From: Fistulifera solaris
Taxonomy: Eukaryota > Bacillariophyta > Bacillariophyceae > Naviculales > Stauroneidaceae
Reading direction: 5' to 3'
NCBI GenBank assembly: GCA_030295235.1
Contig: AP026148.1
Location: 372,001-436,000, forward strand
DNA: 64,000 nucleotides
In this document: positions 11,101 to 22,654 of the stretch, one piece after another
Position numbering within the stretch: position 1 is the stretch's first letter
How the letters are laid out: every line of letters begins with the position of its first letter
The notes under the pieces: generated by a model
What the model was told of the DNA's origin: nothing
Seen by the model: the letters and a program-made list of their open reading frames with translations, nothing else
Database searches by the model: none
Position numbers and translations under genes: made by a program

Positions 11101-14100
11101 CAGGAATGTCGGTAGAATCTGACTTATCAGAATCACCTAATATAACCGCCAGCAGTTTGAGCAACCTATGCTGCGTTTCTAAGCTTCTTGTCGTACACAT
11201 GGTTCGTACGATTATCATAACATCAGTGAATGGCCCAATCTTCGCCGCGTGAATCGCATACAATTTTTCGATACATCGAATCACCATATTTGTTATCTGT
11301 GCATACAGCGAATGTGAGACGATAGGGTTACGCGATGCATGATAGGTGGTGCTGCCTACTTACTTGCTCATCGCGATCAATCTCACAGAGGAATCTACGG
11401 AATAGATGCTCAAATAACCGTACTGGTTCATCCCAGCTTTTGATAAAGCCTTCCCCAGCTTCCAACCATAGGCGCATGTATATATTGCCGACGACCAGCT
11501 CTTTGTCCAAAGAAGGATACTCCACTCTGAACTGCTGGTGATTCCACGCTATCCCATCTAATCCACGCGCTTCCGTCTCTCGTCTCATGAACGCAATCTC
11601 ACTTTCCAGAGCGATCCGTAGTTCTCGTCTTGTTTGAATTGACCAGATAAGATCAGGTAGGTTGTGGTCTTTCGTGAGTACATGGAAGAAAATTCGGAAA
11701 TTTTCCACCAGAGGTCCCTTTTGTTGTCGATCGTAGTTGCTGCAGCAAGATTGATTCTCGAACGAAGTCGATCCATATTGGTTCCGGCACCACCGTAAGC
11801 TGTTTCGCCACTGCCTTCTGGCGACGTCTCGCCTATATAGTCTCTCTCTAATTCATCCAATTGCTCCTCTTCAACTTTACTTAAAAGAGGCATGCTAAGA
11901 TACGTCAAGAATCCATGAGGCACCATGCGACGGAGTAGTCGCTTCTCGGGGCAACCTGCCGGTCCTGACAACCACAAGCTGCAGAGATATCTACTAAGAA
12001 ATCTTTGACCTTCCATTGGGCTGTATACAGCCAAATAAAAATGCTCTAACAAAACAGCTAGACTCAACGCCTCGTCTCTAATTGCTTTAGCAGCAGATGG
12101 AGCATGAGTTAGGAGTATATGCAGCAATAAAGCGGTATTTTCTATAACACAAGGGGAATGGGACTTCAGAGCTGACAGCAAACCCCGATACCTAAAAATG
12201 AAGACGTGAGCAATCAGTAGCTAACGAACAAATTCATAGTGAAACTTACCTTTGCGCCAAAGCCGAAACAAAAGAATTAAAATGTTCTGGACTAGTGGTG
12301 TCATGAAATGAACACAAAACGCTTTGCAAGATATCGCTAGCAGCCATAAGAATGAGTTCCGAGACCCGTCGTCGTCGCTCCTGACTGGATGACTTTGTCT
12401 CAACAAGAGACGAAGCAACTTCCGTGACAAGTTCAGGTCCCCCGCACTTAAAAACAACATTTTTGTTCACGTATTCTGACTCTTGATCGCGCGAATTTTC
12501 GTTTCCAGACAAAAGGACACCCAACACTCGCAGCGCCCAGAATTGACTAAAGATGTCCTGCTGTGGAAAAGCACTGAACAGAGATGGAATAGCTTCATGG
12601 AATGTTGTCAACTCAGTAGAAACTTTATAGCCAGTAACTGTCTTTGACAAACGATAGAGCGTCTGCAAAATGGTACTCACAGCAAACTCTCGTGTTGTGA
12701 GGCGCTCTTCAGGAATTTCAGCAACTTTCTGTGGCATAGTTGGTGAAGTCACATGAAAAAGTCCCGCTAGCAATCCCCAAAGCGCTCCAATGGTTCCTGT
12801 TATCATTTTGTCTTTTTCCGTTGCTGGCAAACCAGCGGAATCAGGCGAGACACTGGCGTTAAATTCAATGCAAGCCTCTACTAAACTGTCACACTCTTCT
12901 AGCAAATTGAAGTTTTCCCCTTGACGCTCACCAAAGATATGAGAAGCGTATGCATACGTCTGCGTTGCCAGGTTATAGACCTTTTGAAGACAGTAAAGAG
13001 GAATCGAGAGAGGCTGAAACAAGGCCCCCGCTCCCGATGCTTGGAATGTTGCGGCAACATTTGACGTTGTCAGCACCGATTGACCGTAAGGTGTCAATGA
13101 GTATCCGTCACTTGATACATTTGATACGTGAACTGATACACTTCCACTGCTGCGCCCAGAGCCATCTCTGCTATTTTGATTCGTCCACGTTGAGCATGCA
13201 TCAAGTAGCGAGACCAGCATTGAGTCACGTTCACTGCATCCATAAGTGCGGCTAGACCCATCTCGAAATTCTATCTTTATTTCATCGGGCGGAAGCCTAA
13301 TAAGACCCGAAATACCAGATAAACGTCGACAAGAAACAATCCCACCATCGCGTTCGACTAGATAGGCCGCCGACGTGATTGTTAGCTGCCGCGATACGAT
13401 ACCGCCCAGAAAGGCGTTGTCATCATCCACGTACGTATTGTCATGGCGACGCGTCGCCTTCCGCACAGCCCATGAAATTACCGTCGCGCCCACATCCATT
13501 TGTCGTCTCGATGTCATCCACTGAGCTATGGTCATACTACTTGTGCCGGATGCTCCCGTCATGAGGCCCAAGATGGCCATTTGATCTCCCGTATATCGTA
13601 TGAGTTCATTTCGATTGTTGCGTCCCACGGGGTGCACCAAATAGAGGCGCGACTTGAATGGCTGATGAAAATGAACTATCACCCCTCGTTCATCGTCAGC
13701 AACGGGGACGAGTTCTCGGACATCCGTGTATCGATATGTTTGTATTATTTTATGGGTTCGCGGATGTATCTCGACCAGACCGTAGGGCTTGGCATGCAAG
13801 TGAACCGGTCGCGTCGTTCCATGCCGTGTGTAGCGTTCGACATGAGACCAGACGCCCACAACACTCGGTGACATCTGCCCAGCAGCATCTTGGCATTCGA
13901 GCAGAGCCGTTAATACGTGCGCACGATGTACATCATGACACGATAACTTCAATACGTCTTTGCCAACTTGCAACAGAATCGTTTCTCCTTCTTTGGCTTG
14001 CCATTCGGTAATGGCCGAATAGGGCCATCGATTCGTCTCCTGCAGGCTGTCATTGGTGGGATCATAAGTGGCGAAATCCTGAGCATTCAAAATCAACAGC

Positions 14101-14705
14101 CGCGTATATCCGGTTCTCCAAGAGCGGAGCTTGGTGACTTGAAATCGATACAGCGGCCGAGTCGGATGATTTATTCGTTCTTGTCGATCTTTTTCGTGTT
14201 GAGATACCATTTTCTGCGAAGGAGTAAAGCCCAAATTGACTTTCGGGTCATTGCCGTGCCCTCGTTGGAAAAAAATTTGCAATTTGGCGGTCAGTTTCTT
14301 GGTTCCAGCCACCACTTTCGTCGTATTGTCCACTGGCGCACTTTCCGTCACGGCTACATTCGAGTTTGCCGGCGCCCCCCCGAACGCTGGACTCAGTTGG
14401 GCGTGTGTCAATGGATAAGGCTGACCAGGAAGTCGTTGCGGCGTGTGAATTTGAGGTTGCGGTAAAGGTTGCTGCTGAGGCTGAGGCGGGTACTGTTGGC
14501 CGTGTTGAGGCGGAAGCAAGGTGGGATTGTGGTGCTGTTGAAAGTTCTGCTGATTTGGCATAGAAGATTGTTGTATGGATCCCGGACTAAAAGCGCCACC
14601 CACCAGCTGCGGCTGAAATGCTGGCTGATTCGGATTCCAAGATGTTTGCTGTTGCTGCTGTTGATGTCCTTGCATCGTCGGATGATGCGGATTCTGCGCT
14701 GACAT
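5185..14705 (-). CDS. RME-8 / DNAJC13 endosomal J-domain protein, five exons, ~3,090 aa
   Basis: Exons (minus strand) 14705-12250, 12191-11364, 11296-8143, 8083-7711 and 7646-5185; introns of 58, 67, 59 and 64 bp, GT-AG. Residues follow the RME-8 order: a Gln/Pro-rich start, N-terminal PH-like and armadillo region, a GYF-like segment, then a J domain (about 9781-9620) with HPD at 9703-9695, and armadillo repeats. Family 'IWN' repeats appear as PDLIWS, PEVIWT, TIIWKS and PELIWD. RME-8 recruits Hsc70 to endosomes for clathrin removal and retromer-linked sorting. The gene is longer than animal versions (about 2,240 aa), mainly because of the N-terminal extension and a ~450-residue Gln/Pro/Ser-rich insertion. 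Reading frame breaks occur at T4 11719-11722 (base missing) and T7 8559-8565 (base extra). Confidence 0.93.
5479..6828 (-). other. Low-complexity Gln/Pro/Ser/Tyr insertion inside RME-8
   Basis: About 450 residues rich in Gln, Pro, Ser, Asn and Tyr (for example QAQYPMQTNVAPQSS) split the conserved C-terminal armadillo region. Before it the sequence reads MIEALKRIYEIGLGDVDKC; after it, conserved sequence resumes at ALACELCEFLIYQVLENPDL. No splice signals bound it in an obvious way and it stays open in frame, so I treat it as protein-coding low complexity rather than a retained intron. Confidence 0.7.
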
Positions 14706-15160
14706 TTTCTCCCTCCGCCGGCTTTGTATTGACAGAAGAAGCTTTTCCCTAAATCAAAATCAAGTCCTCTACTACTGGCGGCTTACTCTTATTAAAGAAT
14801 ATTTTTGAGTAAACACAACGAAAGGGAATCATGTACTTCGAAAGATCTTTCGATACAAGTCACGGCAAATACTTTTTGTTGACAGCATTTCCTTGCTGTT
14901 GTTGCGTGCTTCGCTGTACTCAACGGTCCGAATTCTTGTATGTACAACAAGTATGGAGTAGACGGGAATCCTGAGTCGAGAATGGCATTGAGCAACGTTA
15001 GTCCCGGTTTTTGTCACACCGCGTTGCACATGGAACTATAGGGAGGCGGATGCTGTAAAACGACGGCAAAGATAATAAATTCTAACCTGATCACGACGCC
15101 TTTTCTATATACATTTATGAAATCTTTTATCACATTCGTTAAATGAGCTAACTTCATACT
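14706..15160. other. Intergenic, 455 bp, upstream of RME-8
   Basis: Holds the RME-8 5' region and the 3' end of the next minus-strand gene. Two short overlapping minus frames (14792-15029) have no family features. Nothing recognised. Confidence 0.4.
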
Positions 15161-16357
15161 TCAAGCATATGATGAGGATTCGCCTTCGTCAGGAAAATCA
15201 TCTTTCAAAACGACCTCGACATTGGAAAAGATCAACAGGTGATTCCCCGTAGCCGCCTTCCATTCCACAAGGCAGTGACTCATATCGAAATTCACAAAGT
15301 ACTCTTCGCCTTGGTGGCAATGCAACACCCGCGATTTACTGGGTCGATGACCGGCCAATTCGCGGTACCCACTCGGCTGGTGACCCGCCAGGCGTTGTCG
15401 GACGCGGTCTCGTTGCCAGGTACGCTGTTGCTTCCACGTTTTATCGTCTAAATTGACCGTCTTTCTTTGCTCGTGACAATAATACCGACCCACATCTTGT
15501 AATGCTCCTACGAGGAGGATGGAGGGTGACGCATCGTCCGGATGGTGGAAATAGGCATCCAATTTGGCCTGCTCTCGGGGCGGCCATGCATCGGGTATTT
15601 GTAGCAGTGGTGGAGCATCGTACGGCAGCCGTGCGATGACTTCGGCTGGAAGCATCGGCGCTGGGATGGTACGTCGTTTCGGACGATTGTCACCTTTTCT
15701 CTTTTTCGTTTCCGTACCAAAGCCATGTCTTTTTCCTTCTGTTGCTCTTCGTCACTGAGTACCGAATCTTCATCCTCCATTCTCTTGTGTTGGTAATACA
15801 AACGCTGCGGAATCTCCTGGACCAGGTTGTTGACGAGACTCCAATCATGAGGCCAATCGGTATGACCGGCACGACCCCACGCATCCAATTGATTCATCAC
15901 AGTCGCGGGGTCCGGCTCCTCTGTCGAATTGTCGTGCTGAGAGCATTGTAAACTCCAAAGACGTCCCAATGTCGTGAGGTTGCCGGGTACTATTGATAAT
16001 TCCTCTTGACGAATCGTAGGATTGCTTGGTGTCGCGGGTCGTTTCGGACGGACGGGCGCTTTCTGGTAAAACAGCGTGTCACGACTATTTTCGACCACAC
16101 GATCGATCCATGCGGCCGCAGTGTGAAATCCCACCCGATGCAATCGATCACTCCAGCGATTGGCGACGGCGTCACACGCCGCTTGCGCCCGCTGTACCGC
16201 ATCGTCGTCTTGCAAATAATACGTTTCTTCGTCGTCGAGCACCGAGCAGGATTGGACTAACGTTTGCAAGACGACTTCGCGGGAGTGTCGCTTGAATCCA
16301 AATCTCAATGTGGGCTTGTGCTGCTGTGGAAGCCTGTTCCTGTAAGCAATGTTCCAT
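15161..16357 (-). CDS. Unknown protein with basic nuclear-localisation-like centre
   Basis: I do not recognise the family. Two open frames abut at a T5 run (15702-15706); one added base joins them as KRKKRKGDNRPKRR, a strong basic cluster resembling a nuclear localisation signal, followed by a proline-rich link and a globular C-terminal half. The N-terminal half is helical, with WSDRLHRVGFHTAAAWIDR. The start is uncertain: the only nearby ATG (16357) is in a different frame from the body, which has no ATG between its upstream stop and residue LRFGFKRH, so another indel or a missing exon is likely. Total about 390 residues. It is divergent from the dephospho-CoA kinase gene. Confidence 0.55.
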
Positions 16358-16456
16358 GCTTCAGAGTTGGATTATTGTCATGGTGATGTATTATTTGTGT
16401 AAACGAAGGAATGAGACGCGGTTGGTTCGAAAATGGGTTTGTTGACGCCCTATTCG

Positions 16457-16481
16457 TGAATCATGGATTTTGTTCATGATT
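16457..16481. repeat. Small perfect inverted repeat in divergent promoter
   Basis: GAATCATG (16457-16464) and CATGATTC (16474-16481) separated by 9 bp, in the ~230-bp space between the unknown protein and the dephospho-CoA kinase gene. It could be a bZIP/AP-1-like operator pair, but this is only a pattern. Confidence 0.35.
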
Positions 16482-16590
16482 CCTTCGCCTGCTTATTATA
16501 GGCAAGAAAAAACGATTGAAAAAAAAAAACACAAATGCGATCATTTTCATGCAATCGTCATTCTCTAAATCAAACATTTAAATCAATATT

Positions 16591-18009
16591 ATGGTCTTTA
16601 TATCAACACTCCAAGTTCTATTGGGTCAACCCTCGGCGCGTTCCGTCTTTGCCTTTGGCGTTCGCCATTTGACACAGCGCATGGCGTGGGAAGAAATAGT
16701 GATGGGAGGTTTCTTTACCTTTCCCCTTTCGCTCTTGGTGGCGCACCTTACGGTACGCATGGCGGCAACCGGATGGCGACCTTCCTGGGTCCGATCGGAT
16801 TTGTGGACGACTTTTTTGATCACAATTGTGGGAGATGTCTTTTTGGAAATTTTGTTGCCCTCGCTGCAATGTTTGCCTCCGCATACGGATCCGGGGCTCG
16901 ATGTCTTTGCGGAAATGGTGTGGGATGATACCGACCAGAGCCCACTGGAACACGAAAATATACTAACGTTCTGGATTTGGTTCCAGCGTGTGTGGGGATT
17001 CGCTTGTCCTACCGACAATCGCATGGATCGTCAGCAGCTGTTGTCTTCCGATGCCGTCGGTTCGCTCTTGACGCTCCGCCTCTTCTTCATGTGCCTGGGA
17101 GTTTACTTGGGGGAATCCTTTTTACCTATGGCATTGACGGGAGGAATCGCTTGCGGAAAGTCGACTGTAGCCCAACTGTTGGTCGATCCACGGGGCGAAA
17201 AGAAAGGCCGTAACAAACGTCGACGACCGAAAAGTGAGACTCGCACCCCCACGCGTGGGAGTTCCTTGTTTGGGAATTCGGAAGAAGAAGAAGGGACGTT
17301 CTATTTAGTAGACGCCGACAGCATCGGACACGAAATATTGTTGCCGCCGTCCGTGTTAGCGTCGGGCAACCAAGGAACGTCCGAGGAAGAAGGTGAATAC
17401 ACCGTATATCCGAATGAATCCGTCTTTGAAGAAGTCTTGGACGTTTTTGGTGACGCGGAAGTGGACCACCGCAACATTTTAGACGACAATGGTCTGATTG
17501 ACCGCCGCAAACTCGGTGCCATTATTTTCCAGGACCCCACCCAACGTCGCGCCTTGAATCAGATTACGCACCCCCGCATCATTCTAATTCTGCTCAAACG
17601 TCTTCTGTACGGCATTTTCTGGTCGAACAATGACTTTGTTTGTGCGGATATTCCTCTGTTATTTGAAAGCGGTCAACTTCGATGGCTCTTCGGTATTGTT
17701 ATTGTGGTTGCGTGTGATCCCGATCTTCAATTGCAACGACTGCGGACCAGAAATCCAGATTTGACGGAACAGCAGTGCCGCGATCGGATTGTTAGTCAAA
17801 TGCCGATGGAAATCAAGGCGAAGAAAGCCGATATTTGCATTTGGAACAATGGTGATTTGGATGCGTTGGCGGATCAAGTGGAAGAAGTCCGAAGGGATGT
17901 CATGGGTCGAGTATACGGTATCGGAATGTCACTCTTTCAAATGCTTCTTTTAGTTGGCGGTTCGTTATCATTAGCCGTCACGTCAAAGTTGTTTTTGATG
18001 TGGAATTAG
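16591..18009 (+). CDS. Dephospho-CoA kinase with N- and C-terminal membrane segments
   Basis: 472 residues in a single exon. The kinase part starts at about residue 181, with the P-loop GGIACGKST (184-192). It continues through the DADSIGHEIL strand, the FGDAEVD / GLIDRRKLG region, THPRI, and the VCADIPLLFESG and RLRTRNPDLTEQQCRDRI lid segments that mark CoaE enzymes. CoaE performs the last CoA step, ATP-dependent phosphorylation of the ribose 3'-hydroxyl. A low-complexity insert (KKGRNKRRRPKS) follows the P-loop, and another acidic insert follows the DAD motif. Unusual: about 180 N-terminal residues with several hydrophobic stretches (GGFFTFPLSLLVAHLTV, LLTLRLFFMCLGVYLG) and a final hydrophobic segment, suggesting membrane anchoring. 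Animal DCAKD is also membrane-associated. Confidence 0.9.
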   Translation: MVFISTLQVLLGQPSARSVFAFGVRHLTQRMAWEEIVMGGFFTFPLSLLVAHLTVRMAATGWRPSWVRSDLWTTFLITIVGDVFLEILLPSLQCLPPHTDPGLDVFAEMVWDDTDQSPLEHENILTFWIWFQRVWGFACPTDNRMDRQQLLSSDAVGSLLTLRLFFMCLGVYLGESFLPMALTGGIACGKSTVAQLLVDPRGEKKGRNKRRRPKSETRTPTRGSSLFGNSEEEEGTFYLVDADSIGHEILLPPSVLASGNQGTSEEEGEYTVYPNESVFEEVLDVFGDAEVDHRNILDDNGLIDRRKLGAIIFQDPTQRRALNQITHPRIILILLKRLLYGIFWSNNDFVCADIPLLFESGQLRWLFGIVIVVACDPDLQLQRLRTRNPDLTEQQCRDRIVSQMPMEIKAKKADICIWNNGDLDALADQVEEVRRDVMGRVYGIGMSLFQMLLLVGGSLSLAVTSKLFLMWN

Positions 18010-18228
18010 ATTCTAGAGCTATATTGTTTAGCAGCGCATGAAAGACACTCGTTTTGTGTATGCCATGAGAAGTACGAAAAGACAAATATTACTTTATTGC
18101 TTTACTTCATTATTAAGTGCGGCGTACAGATACGTTACTAAGAGTTGTTCGAGTTCAGCGATGACTGAAAATAATCCTGATAAGTAGCCTTCAATGCAGT
18201 ACATCAGAATCTCTCATAGCGGAGCTGT

Positions 18229-19456
18229 TTAAAGTCTCTTTCCTTTGCCTCCCTTTCCGCTGGAGCCTCCCTTTCCACTTGAGTCGCCCTTGCCTCCCTT
18301 GCCGCTGGAGTCGCCTTTGCCTCCCTTGCCGCTGGAGTCGCCTTTGCCTCCCTTGCCGCTGGAGTCGCCCTTGCCTCCCTTTCCGCTGGAGTCGCCCTTG
18401 CCTCCCTTGCCGCTGGAGTCGCCTTTGCCTCCCTTGCCGCTGGAGTCGCCCTTGCCTCCCTTGCCGCTGGAGTCGCCTTTGCCTCCCTTGCCGCTGGAGT
18501 CGCCTTTGCCTCCCTTGCCGCTGGAATCGCCTTTGCCTCCCTTGCCAGATTTGCTCATTCCCTTGCCAGTGGAGTCGCCCTTTCCTCCCTTGCCAGATTT
18601 GCTCATTCCCTTGCCAGTGGAGTCGCCCTTTCCTCCCTTGCCGGATTTGCTCATTCCTTTTCCGCTGGAGTCGCCCTTGCCTCCCTTTCCGGACTTGGAA
18701 CCTCCCTTGCCAGATTTGCTCATTCCCTTTCCTCCTTTGCTAATTCCTTTTCCGGACTTGGATCCTCCCTTGCCCTTTCCAGACTTGGAACCTCCCTTTC
18801 CTCCTTTGCTCATTCCCTTTCCTCCTTTGCTCGTTCCCTTTCCTCCTTTGCTCGTTCCCTTTCCTCCTTTGCTCATTCCCTTTCCTCCTTTGCTCATTCC
18901 CTTTCCTCCTTTGCTCATTCCCTTTCCTCCTTTGCTCATTTCCTTTCCTCCTTTGCTCATTCCCTTTCCTCCTTTGCTCATTCCCTTTCCTCCTTTGCTA
19001 ATTCCTTTTCCGGAGTCACCCTTGCCAGAAGAGTGTCCCTTTCCTCCCTTGCTCATTCCCTTACCAGTTGGTGCGGGGGCAGGCTCATCGTCGCTTGGCT
19101 CATGGGGAACGGGCTCGTCTTCACTGGGTTCGTGGTGGTGAACGGGTTCATCTTCACTGGGTTCCGGATGAGAGTGGCCCATGCCCATGCTCTTTTGCCG
19201 TGGCTCACATACGTGGGTGTATCCACCATACCCATTGGCATGCTGTAGCTTCCATGAGATCCGGTGGCTAGAAATCTATCCCATTCGATCACGTGCTCGG
19301 AAAGAAGTCACTCGCAGGAGCCGCTGCGTTGCTGCGATCCGATTGCACGACCTGGACGCGTCGTCTGCGTCGCAGAGCTTCCTTCTCTTCCTCGGCATGC
19401 GAGCTGACAAATAGTGCTACCACAAGGAGCGTACACACTCGGTTGAAAGTATTCAT
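18229..19456 (-). CDS. Silaffin-like secreted Lys/Ser/Gly-repeat protein
   Basis: The start at 19456 gives a clear signal peptide (MNTFNRVCTLLVVALFVSSHA, cleavage before EEE). Next comes an Arg run, then an acidic-His region with three HEPSEDEPV-type repeats, then ~270 residues made of 7-residue (KGMSKGG) and 9-residue (GDSSGKGGK) repeats, ending KGKRL. Length ~409 residues. Signal peptide, acidic propeptide and Lys/Ser-rich repeats form the layout of silaffins, silica-precipitating wall proteins whose Ser and Lys residues are modified; the repeats themselves differ from published silaffin units. The body frame has no signal peptide unless two one-base gaps are allowed, at about 19301-19306 and at T4 19193-19196; both fit the homopolymer pattern seen elsewhere. 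Function is inferred from composition only. Confidence 0.65.
18236..19063 (-). repeat. Coding minisatellite: 27-bp and 21-bp tandem units
   Basis: The 3' half consists of near-identical 27-bp units (plus-strand core TTGCCTCCCTTGCCGCTGGA) and the 5' half of 21-bp units (plus-strand core CCCTTTCCTCCTTTGCTCAT), more than ten copies each with few substitutions. High identity implies recent expansion or homogenisation by slippage or unequal exchange. Copy number should be treated as approximate in a draft assembly. Confidence 0.85.
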
Positions 19457-21057
19457 GTTGTTGCAACTTGTTGATTATTTTTGTAACAAATTGAGATTGT
19501 GAATGAAAGGAGGAGGATTTGCCAAATCGCGTCTCCGACAGATGTGAATGGAAGTCCAGCCCCCCGAGCTGGCAAGATTTTTTCCCACCAATCTTTTTGG
19601 AGGGAAAAGGCCATCATGGCCCTAATTGTCAAACAGGTACAATCACAACTACAGAGCAGCGGCGTTTCAAATTATTTAGCCTCTTAAGTACAAGAAGTAA
19701 GACTAATAAGTATTTATCTGAACGGATACTAGCTCCCATTTTTCTCCTCTGAGATTTTTCCGTTCATGGATTGAGGTAGTAATCGATGCCGAAAACTACA
19801 CGCATATAGTGCTTCGTCAGCATGCCCACGAATGTTTGCCTAAGTGAATAGGCTTCAAAATAATTCAGATCTTTTTTTAAGTATGTCTGGGACACGGTTC
19901 GAGAATTTACTAGCAAATAGTATTGATGCGATCTTTCAAATCTAACTCATGGTTCGGAGATATTTTGAAGTTTTACACTCTTTCGTTTTTGAGTCATGGC
20001 GAATTCGTCTAATTAAATTTTTGAGACGTTATTTGCAGTTAATCTGCTACTCCCTGTTTTTTGCAAATTTCGGCCTTTCTCCAGATTTCTGTAACGTTTT
20101 TGTCCCCTGATTTTTACTTCGTTGGTGGGAGTACAAGAATTTGGAGACACATCGACGAAAGTTAGGTAAAAAGGCTTTCGAAAGTCATCCAACAGTCATT
20201 TGCTGATTCACAATTAGGAAAGGTCAACTAAATCTTTCGGCCATCTTCGACAACCCATAAACAAAGAAAGCCCAAACTATTGTTCTTTGTTCTGTATTCC
20301 AGTACCGTATTTGTTTCCGCTTCCGTTCTTTCTTCTTTCGTCACGAGTGAATGCGAATCTGCTAATTTCTCGTACCAGTACTGTACCTTCCGGAAGCTGA
20401 CTGGACCGTGATTCATTCCACCTATTTCTGGGTCTTGGATGTTGACGCCAGACAACGGCAAATAATGGCAAATCGCAAATCGCACAGACGCGCGCAGCAA
20501 TCATTCACATCCTCATGCAGCTATGTCCAAGTTTATTCGTTCCGTTCCGTCAAGTCCACCACGACTCAAAACACCTGCCGGACCCAAGACGACTCTTCCT
20601 CGTTATCAAGGTTTGACCGATGTTTCAACACGGCCATCAATATCCGTTGATAAGCGCTCGAGAAGCGGAATGTTGGCAATGAGACGTGAGACGACTGGAT
20701 GCCAAATTCATGAAGGATGTTGAAGGATACTTAGAAACGCACCAGAACTCATTTGTAGGATTTGGACTTGACCAGAAACATGTTTCAGTCTTTCTTTAAC
20801 TATCTTTTGATTGAAATATGGGATTGCGTCTACGTCGTCTCGAGAATTGATGAGAGGTGCTTAAAACAGTTCGCTACCAGAGAGACACGGGAACGCACCT
20901 CTGCTTGGTACATTTCTCTACTGGCGCCTACGTGAATGTACACTTTTTCCCGTACCTTCCAGTAAGGTTACGGTTCTGTAACGCCGTCCGTCGTCGCCCG
21001 TCACCAGATGTCCTCCCCAAAGTGGAGGAACATCATTCAAAAATAATTGCTCGAAAA
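19457..21057. other. Intergenic, ~1.6 kb, no supported gene
   Basis: A long stretch upstream of the silaffin-like gene and of the acidic coiled-coil gene. It contains only short frames: a minus frame at 20228-20500 and a plus frame at 20523-20723 (66 aa, Ser/Pro/Arg-rich). Neither has a domain, targeting peptide or clear codon bias, so I do not call them. The DNA is AT-rich in places. A regulatory region for the secreted protein is likely but no motif stands out. Confidence 0.4.
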
Positions 21058-22654
21058 ATGGCGACCATGACAATAGTCGAACGAAATATCATCCTTGCCA
21101 TGCAAAACGGCTGTCAACTTCCACAAACTACCCCGCCTTTTTTACAAAAATGAAAGGAATAGTCATAGAATTACCACCGAGTTTAGCACAAGAATTACGT
21201 GAAGGGAAGATAGACGACGAATGGCAACAAGTCATTCCTTTGCCGCCCGTCGAAGAAGCACCCTTTCGCAATCATCATCCTAACCATCATAATGATGATG
21301 ATGACGACGATGATTTTTCCCTGCCATCGACCATGCCGGCGGTTCGCATGGATTGGGAGAATGTTTTAGGGTACATTCCTTCTCCCGAAGAGGATCTGTC
21401 GCCGGTCGCGGAAGCCCTCTGGTCGTCGAACGACGCTCTCGAAAAATTACTCAATGCAGGAGTGGCTCGTCACACGGTATCCGGCGCAACCGTCGAGAGA
21501 CGGTTCGGCTGTGTTGAATATCCCCATTTTTGTTGATTGAAGACCAACTCGTTTCGACGGCCCGTATATGGAAAGCGATTGTGCAACGACACGACATTCC
21601 CGTCGTTGAACATCTCTTGCAACATTTACGCCATTGTCATCGCACCTTGCCATGGAAATACGCCATGCAGAGCGAAATTCGATCCTTGGCGGCCTCGGAA
21701 ACATCTTATCAAAAAATGCAAGAATGGAAACGGAAACGGCCGCAGCAATTGCAAGAATTGTACGCGATGCGGGAGACGATGGAAGAAATTTATCAAGACT
21801 CTCGTCAGAAAGTGGAAGCACTAGACGACGAACGACGGCGTCGAGCACAGTTCGAATATAGGAAACAGTCCAACAATGATGATCTTTTGGATTTGTTTCC
21901 CAGAGACGACGAATCATCCGACATAATGTATCCAGACGATTACTTGGGCGACGAATACAATGTGAAGGATGTTTCCAGTAGTGAAGCTAGTCAACAATCA
22001 TGGGTAGATGAAGAAGACGAAGTCCCCGTTGCGGAACAGGTGGCTACAGAGGAATCGGTGGCTGTTGTTACTTCGGATGTGGCATCCCATACTTCTCCGC
22101 AAGCGGAGGATCACCACCAGAGAAAGGAAGCCTGGACAAACTCTACGTCGAACCAACAACGGACACTGGAGGATTACCTGGCTTTATTTACTACCACTGA
22201 ACTCCGTAGGGCCCAAGCCGCCTCCACTGTTTTGAGAGAAAAATTGAAAAATATTGACGAATTGTTGGAAACCCTACAAGACGAAGAATGGGCGGCCGAA
22301 GAAGAAGAAGAAGACGAAGAAGAAGGCGAAGTAGAGGACGTTACTCCGGATGTCAACGAATTCGGTTTATTGGATCAGATTCTCGCCATGATCTTGGGTG
22401 CGACGGATTTATCGTCGCACGAAGTATTTCGAGAACACGCAGATATCGTTCAAGACTGGAAAGCGTATTTTGGACGCTTGCCGCCCTCTTCTGTTGATAG
22501 TAATAAGAAGACGGCACCACACAAAGACCCGACGGAATGGAAACAGACGTTGGGGATTGTGGACAATTTTGAGACGGACTGGGATAGTGAGCCCGAAGGA
22601 ACTAAACCTGAAAAGACCGGATTGCGTCCCGGCGGTCGTATTGTCATGCCGTAA
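21058..22654 (+). CDS. Acidic coiled-coil protein of unknown function
   Basis: Not recognised. The body reads from ATG 21150 and crosses to a second frame at a T5 run (21527-21531), where one added T gives YPHFLLIEDQLVSTARIW. An A5 run at 21146-21150 separates ATG 21150 from an upstream frame starting at ATG 21058; adding one A would join them and move the start there. Features: a poly-Asp stretch near residue 50 of the 21150 frame (a GAT/GAC microsatellite), a helical region (WKRKRPQQLQELYAMRETME), an acidic middle and a poly-Glu run near 22288-22330. Total about 500-530 residues, strongly acidic, no signal peptide or membrane segment. A nuclear or scaffold role is possible but unsupported. 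Confidence 0.6.

Noticed and set aside
18245-19141. Long plus-strand frame encoding a Pro/Leu-rich repeat protein
   Set aside because: It is the exact antisense of the silaffin-like repeats; the minus strand has a signal peptide and secretory layout.
20228-20723. Short frames in the 1.6-kb spacer (20228-20500 minus, 20523-20723 plus)
   Set aside because: No domain, targeting peptide or overlap with conserved sequence; could be real but not supported.
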